DNA of 64,000 nucleotides from the NCBI GenBank assembly GCA_035606695.1, contig DATNEW010000027.1, positions 1 through 64,000 of the forward strand. Reading direction: 5' to 3'. Position numbers and translations under genes: made by a program. Position 1 is the stretch's first letter. Every line of letters starts with the position of its first letter. Shown piece by piece: positions 61,554 through 64,000 of the stretch. This DNA is from Gemmatimonadaceae bacterium. Lineage in GTDB: Bacteria > Gemmatimonadota > Gemmatimonadetes > Gemmatimonadales > Gemmatimonadaceae. The notes beneath the pieces are model-generated. The model saw nothing but the letters and a program-made list of their open reading frames with translations, searched no databases and had not been told where the DNA came from.

Positions 61554-62441
61554 GTGAGCCGCCACCGCCCCATCCTGCTGTTCGGCCGCAGCGGTCAGAT
61601 CGGGGACGCGCTGTACGAGCGGCTCGCGGCGCGGCACGACGTCGTCGCGCCGGATCGCGCGAGCGTCGACCTGAACAGCGAGACAGCGGTGCGCGAGGCT
61701 GTGTCGCAACACCAGCCGTGGCTGGTATTGAATGCCGCCGCGTACACCGCCGTAGACGCCGCGGAGTCCGACGAGGCGGCGGCGCATCGGGTAAATGCGG
61801 TCGCTCCGGGCGCGATGGCCGCCGCGGCGCACGCGATCGGCGCGGCGATCGTTCATTTCTCGACCGATTATGTCTTCGACGGAACGAGTGCCACGCCGTA
61901 CGTCGAATCCGACGCACCGGCGCCGCTGGGTGCGTACGGCAGAACGAAGCTCGCGGGCGAACGAGCGGTGCGGCAGTCCGGCGCGCCGCATCTCATTTTC
62001 CGAGCGAGCTGGGTCTACGCGCCACGCGGCCGCAACTTCCTGCTCGCGATTCTGCGCCGCGCGCGCGAGACCGGCCAGCTTCGCGTCGTCGGCGATCAGA
62101 CCGGCGCGCCGACCTCGGCGGCGGCGATCGCGGCTGCCGTGGTCACGATCCTCGAACGCACCGCCTCACCCAACGACATCTCGGCGCATTCCGGCGTGTA
62201 TCACATGACGGCCCGGGGATCGACCACCTGGTTCGACTTTGCGCGCGCGATTCTCGACGGTGCCGGTGTCGGCGCCAACGTCGAATCCATCAGCACGCAC
62301 GAATTCGGAGCGGCCGCGGCGCGCCCGCGGTACTCGTTGCTCGACAACACCAAGCTTCAAACGACATTCGGACTCGAGCTGCCTGACTGGCGTGTGCAGC
62401 TCGCGGATGTGCTGCGCGAGCTTGGACTCGCCGCAACGTGA
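61554..62441 (+). CDS. rfbD: dTDP-4-dehydrorhamnose reductase
   Basis: 295-aa SDR from GTG. ILLFGRSGQIGDALYERLA, VLNAAAYTAVDAAESDEAAA, FSTDYVFDGTSATPYVE and APLGAYGRTKLAGERAV (Tyr/Lys) define RmlD. Completes dTDP-L-rhamnose (order rfbB-rfbA-rfbC-rfbD, all coupled or closely spaced). The stop overlaps the PAP2 gene start (GTGA). Confidence 0.95.
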   Translation: MSRHRPILLFGRSGQIGDALYERLAARHDVVAPDRASVDLNSETAVREAVSQHQPWLVLNAAAYTAVDAAESDEAAAHRVNAVAPGAMAAAAHAIGAAIVHFSTDYVFDGTSATPYVESDAPAPLGAYGRTKLAGERAVRQSGAPHLIFRASWVYAPRGRNFLLAILRRARETGQLRVVGDQTGAPTSAAAIAAAVVTILERTASPNDISAHSGVYHMTARGSTTWFDFARAILDGAGVGANVESISTHEFGAAAARPRYSLLDNTKLQTTFGLELPDWRVQLADVLRELGLAAT

Positions 62442-63277
62442 CCGTGTCCGGCGCGCGCGACACGAATGCGCCGGCGCCGCTCGCGTTGCGCATTCTCGCC
62501 GTCTATCTCGCCGCGACCGTCGTCCCGGCGATTCGTGGCGGCGTACGCGGCGAGGGTGCGTGGCCGTTCGCCGTGGCGCACGTCGTTTTGCTCGCGATCT
62601 CGTTGATGCTCATCTCCAGGCGCGCGAACAGCTCCGCCGCGGCGTGGCTTCCGCTGCTGGCGGTGCCCGTGTTGTACGCGTCGCTTCCCACGCTGATCGC
62701 CGGGCTCGACGGCCGGATGCACGATGGTGTCGTGCAGGGTTGGGAGGGGGGCGTCTTCGGGCAATCGCCCGCCGCGACACTCGCCGGCCGCTATCCGTAT
62801 CGTGGTATTAGCGAGCTCTTACATCTCGCGTACCTGTCCTACTACCCCGTCATCTACCTGCCGCCGCTGCTGCTGTTTCTGCGCGGCCAGCGGCCGGCGT
62901 TTGACCGAACCACAGCCGCGCTCGTCACTACCTATGCGGTGTGCTTCGCGGTATTCGTGGTCTTTCCGGTGGAAGGACCGCGCTTCGCGTGGGCGCCGCC
63001 CGCCGGCATTCCAGATGGTCCGGTGCGCCGATTCACCTTGCGTCTTCTCGCGGCAGGCTCGTCGCGCGGTGCTGCCTTTCCGTCGTCCCATGTCGCCGTC
63101 GCGGTGACGCAGGCCGTAGTGGCGCTTCGGTGCCAACGAGCCGTGGGCATCGTGGTGTCGGTCTGCGCCGCGCTCCTTTCGCTCGGCGCGGTGTACGGAG
63201 GGTTCCACTACGGCATCGACGTCCTGGCCGGCGCCGCTGTCGGCCTGCTGATAGGCTCTGGATTCCTATTGCGTTGA
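62438..63277 (+). CDS. PAP2-family membrane phosphatase
   Basis: 279 aa, multiple transmembrane helices. The phosphatase motifs are GAAFPSSHVAVAV (His in SxxxH) and GGFHYGIDVLAG (second His and Asp); the first motif is less clear, near FPVEGPRFAW. It may dephosphorylate undecaprenyl diphosphate or a lipid phosphate. Coupled to rfbD by GTGA, so its product likely serves the rhamnose-containing polysaccharide pathway. Confidence 0.88.
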   Translation: MTVSGARDTNAPAPLALRILAVYLAATVVPAIRGGVRGEGAWPFAVAHVVLLAISLMLISRRANSSAAAWLPLLAVPVLYASLPTLIAGLDGRMHDGVVQGWEGGVFGQSPAATLAGRYPYRGISELLHLAYLSYYPVIYLPPLLLFLRGQRPAFDRTTAALVTTYAVCFAVFVVFPVEGPRFAWAPPAGIPDGPVRRFTLRLLAAGSSRGAAFPSSHVAVAVTQAVVALRCQRAVGIVVSVCAALLSLGAVYGGFHYGIDVLAGAAVGLLIGSGFLLR

Positions 63278-63342
63278 TCGCTGTGCATTATTCCTAGCTC
63301 GGTCGGCGCACCTTGCTGTAACCTCCTTTGCTTGTTCCTGTT

Positions 63343-64000
63343 ATGACGTTTCGACGACTCGCCGCGCGGCTCGTGCTCGCGGCTCTCATTCTTTTCCATC
63401 CGCTGCATCGGCTGTCGGCCCAAACGCCGACGAAGCCGCCGTCTCCGGCCGACGCCCAGGCCATGCTTCAGAACCGGCCGGATCTCGTCGGAAAGCTTCA
63501 GGCGCAGCTTGCGGCGAGCGGACTCACTCCGGACCAAATCAAAGAGCGCCTGCGCGCCCAGGGTTATCCCGACAGTCTGCTCGACGCCTACATGCCGGGC
63601 GGCAAGGCCGACTCGACAGCCGTGCCGAGCGCTGACGTGTTCGCCGCGATGCGCCTGCTCGGGCTGAGCGATACGACCACGACGGATTCACTGAGTCGCG
63701 TCGCGACCCGACGCCGAAACTTCAAATCGAAGCTGGACTCCGCGTTCATGGACTCGCTGACCCTGGCGGCCCAGAACGACACGATTGCCGATGCGATGCG
63801 CCGCGTGCTGAGGTCGCGCGGGCGAGCGCAAATCGCCGACAGCGGATTTACGGTCTTTGGTCTGAACTTTTTCCATAACCAAACGACGCAGTTCGACGCC
63901 AACACCGCCGGTCCGGTCGATGATAATTACCGGTTTGGCTTGGGCGATCAGTTAGTGCTGATTCTCACCGGCGACGTCGAGACCTCGTATCCGCTCACGG
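63343..64000 (+). CDS. Polysaccharide export protein (Wza-like), truncated by the window end
   Basis: The frame runs open to the window edge (219 codons seen). MTFRRLAARLVLAALILFHP...RLSAQ is a signal peptide. The LTPDQIKERLRAQGYPDSLL helices precede VDDNYRFGLGDQLVLILTGD, which is the beginning of a Poly_export (Wza) domain. Probably the outer-membrane export component for the polysaccharide made by the genes upstream. A 65-bp gap separates it from the PAP2 gene. Confidence 0.8.
   Translation, partial: MTFRRLAARLVLAALILFHPLHRLSAQTPTKPPSPADAQAMLQNRPDLVGKLQAQLAASGLTPDQIKERLRAQGYPDSLLDAYMPGGKADSTAVPSADVFAAMRLLGLSDTTTTDSLSRVATRRRNFKSKLDSAFMDSLTLAAQNDTIADAMRRVLRSRGRAQIADSGFTVFGLNFFHNQTTQFDANTAGPVDDNYRFGLGDQLVLILTGDVETSYPLT

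Overview
The window looks like a chromosomal segment from a GC-rich Gram-negative soil bacterium, most likely of the Gemmatimonadota. This is inferred from gene content: an Oar-like TonB receptor ending in Phe, a PadR-linked ADOP permease, a serine palmitoyltransferase operon, a Wzi-like porin and a dTDP-rhamnose cluster. It is not inferred from any rRNA, because none is present.

Layout. (1) 1-8942, host: ddl behind three tandem copies of a 57-bp unit that carries the Shine-Dalgarno; a QueE-like protein that has lost its radical-SAM cysteines; a rhomboid protease; queF; an exported M28 peptidase; and, facing them, a large TonB/Oar-type receptor, with a long bipartite hairpin between the two convergent genes. 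(2) 8943-33027: tRNA-Phe(GAA) and a 24-kb genomic island inserted in it. The island is bounded by a perfect 42-bp repeat of the tRNA 3' part (8974-9015 and 32986-33027). It carries a tyrosine integrase, an AlpA-like excisionase, a primase-helicase and several defence modules. (3) 33028-64000, host: an unknown protein, an O-acyltransferase, a PadR/ADOP permease pair, a lactate permease, an ECF sigma/anti-sigma/YceI operon, a Ser/Thr kinase, copA-csoR, a Rieske oxidoreductase, then envelope genes (Wzi-like, deacetylase, flippase, glycosyltransferase, serine palmitoyltransferase, GNAT, rhamnose genes, PAP2 phosphatase, polysaccharide export).

The island is a defence island. Its core is a complete DNA phosphorothioation operon, dndB-dndC-dndD-dndE-dndA (minus strand, 21942 to 15766). 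The usual restriction partners DndFGH are not visible. Instead a three-gene plus-strand operon abuts dndA tail to tail with a 14-bp gap: a GHKL ATPase (11403-13277), an unknown mostly helical protein (13289-14212) and a MORC-like GHKL ATPase (14219-15751). The two ATPases appear to share a C-terminal domain. I read this as a candidate phosphorothioate-dependent restriction module built on paired GHKL ATPases, and it is the most interesting part of the window. The island also holds an IetA/IetS-type AAA ATPase plus subtilase pair, a HEPN/RES-domain toxin-like protein, a PD-(D/E)XK-like protein and a frameshifted Xre antitoxin.

In the right flank, 56608-58922 plus the downstream glycosyltransferase look like a glycosphingolipid operon. 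Genes 59047-62441 make dTDP-L-rhamnose (rfbB-rfbA-rfbC-rfbD), leading into an export gene cut by the window edge. Translational coupling by ATGA, GTGA or TGATG overlaps is very common in these host operons.
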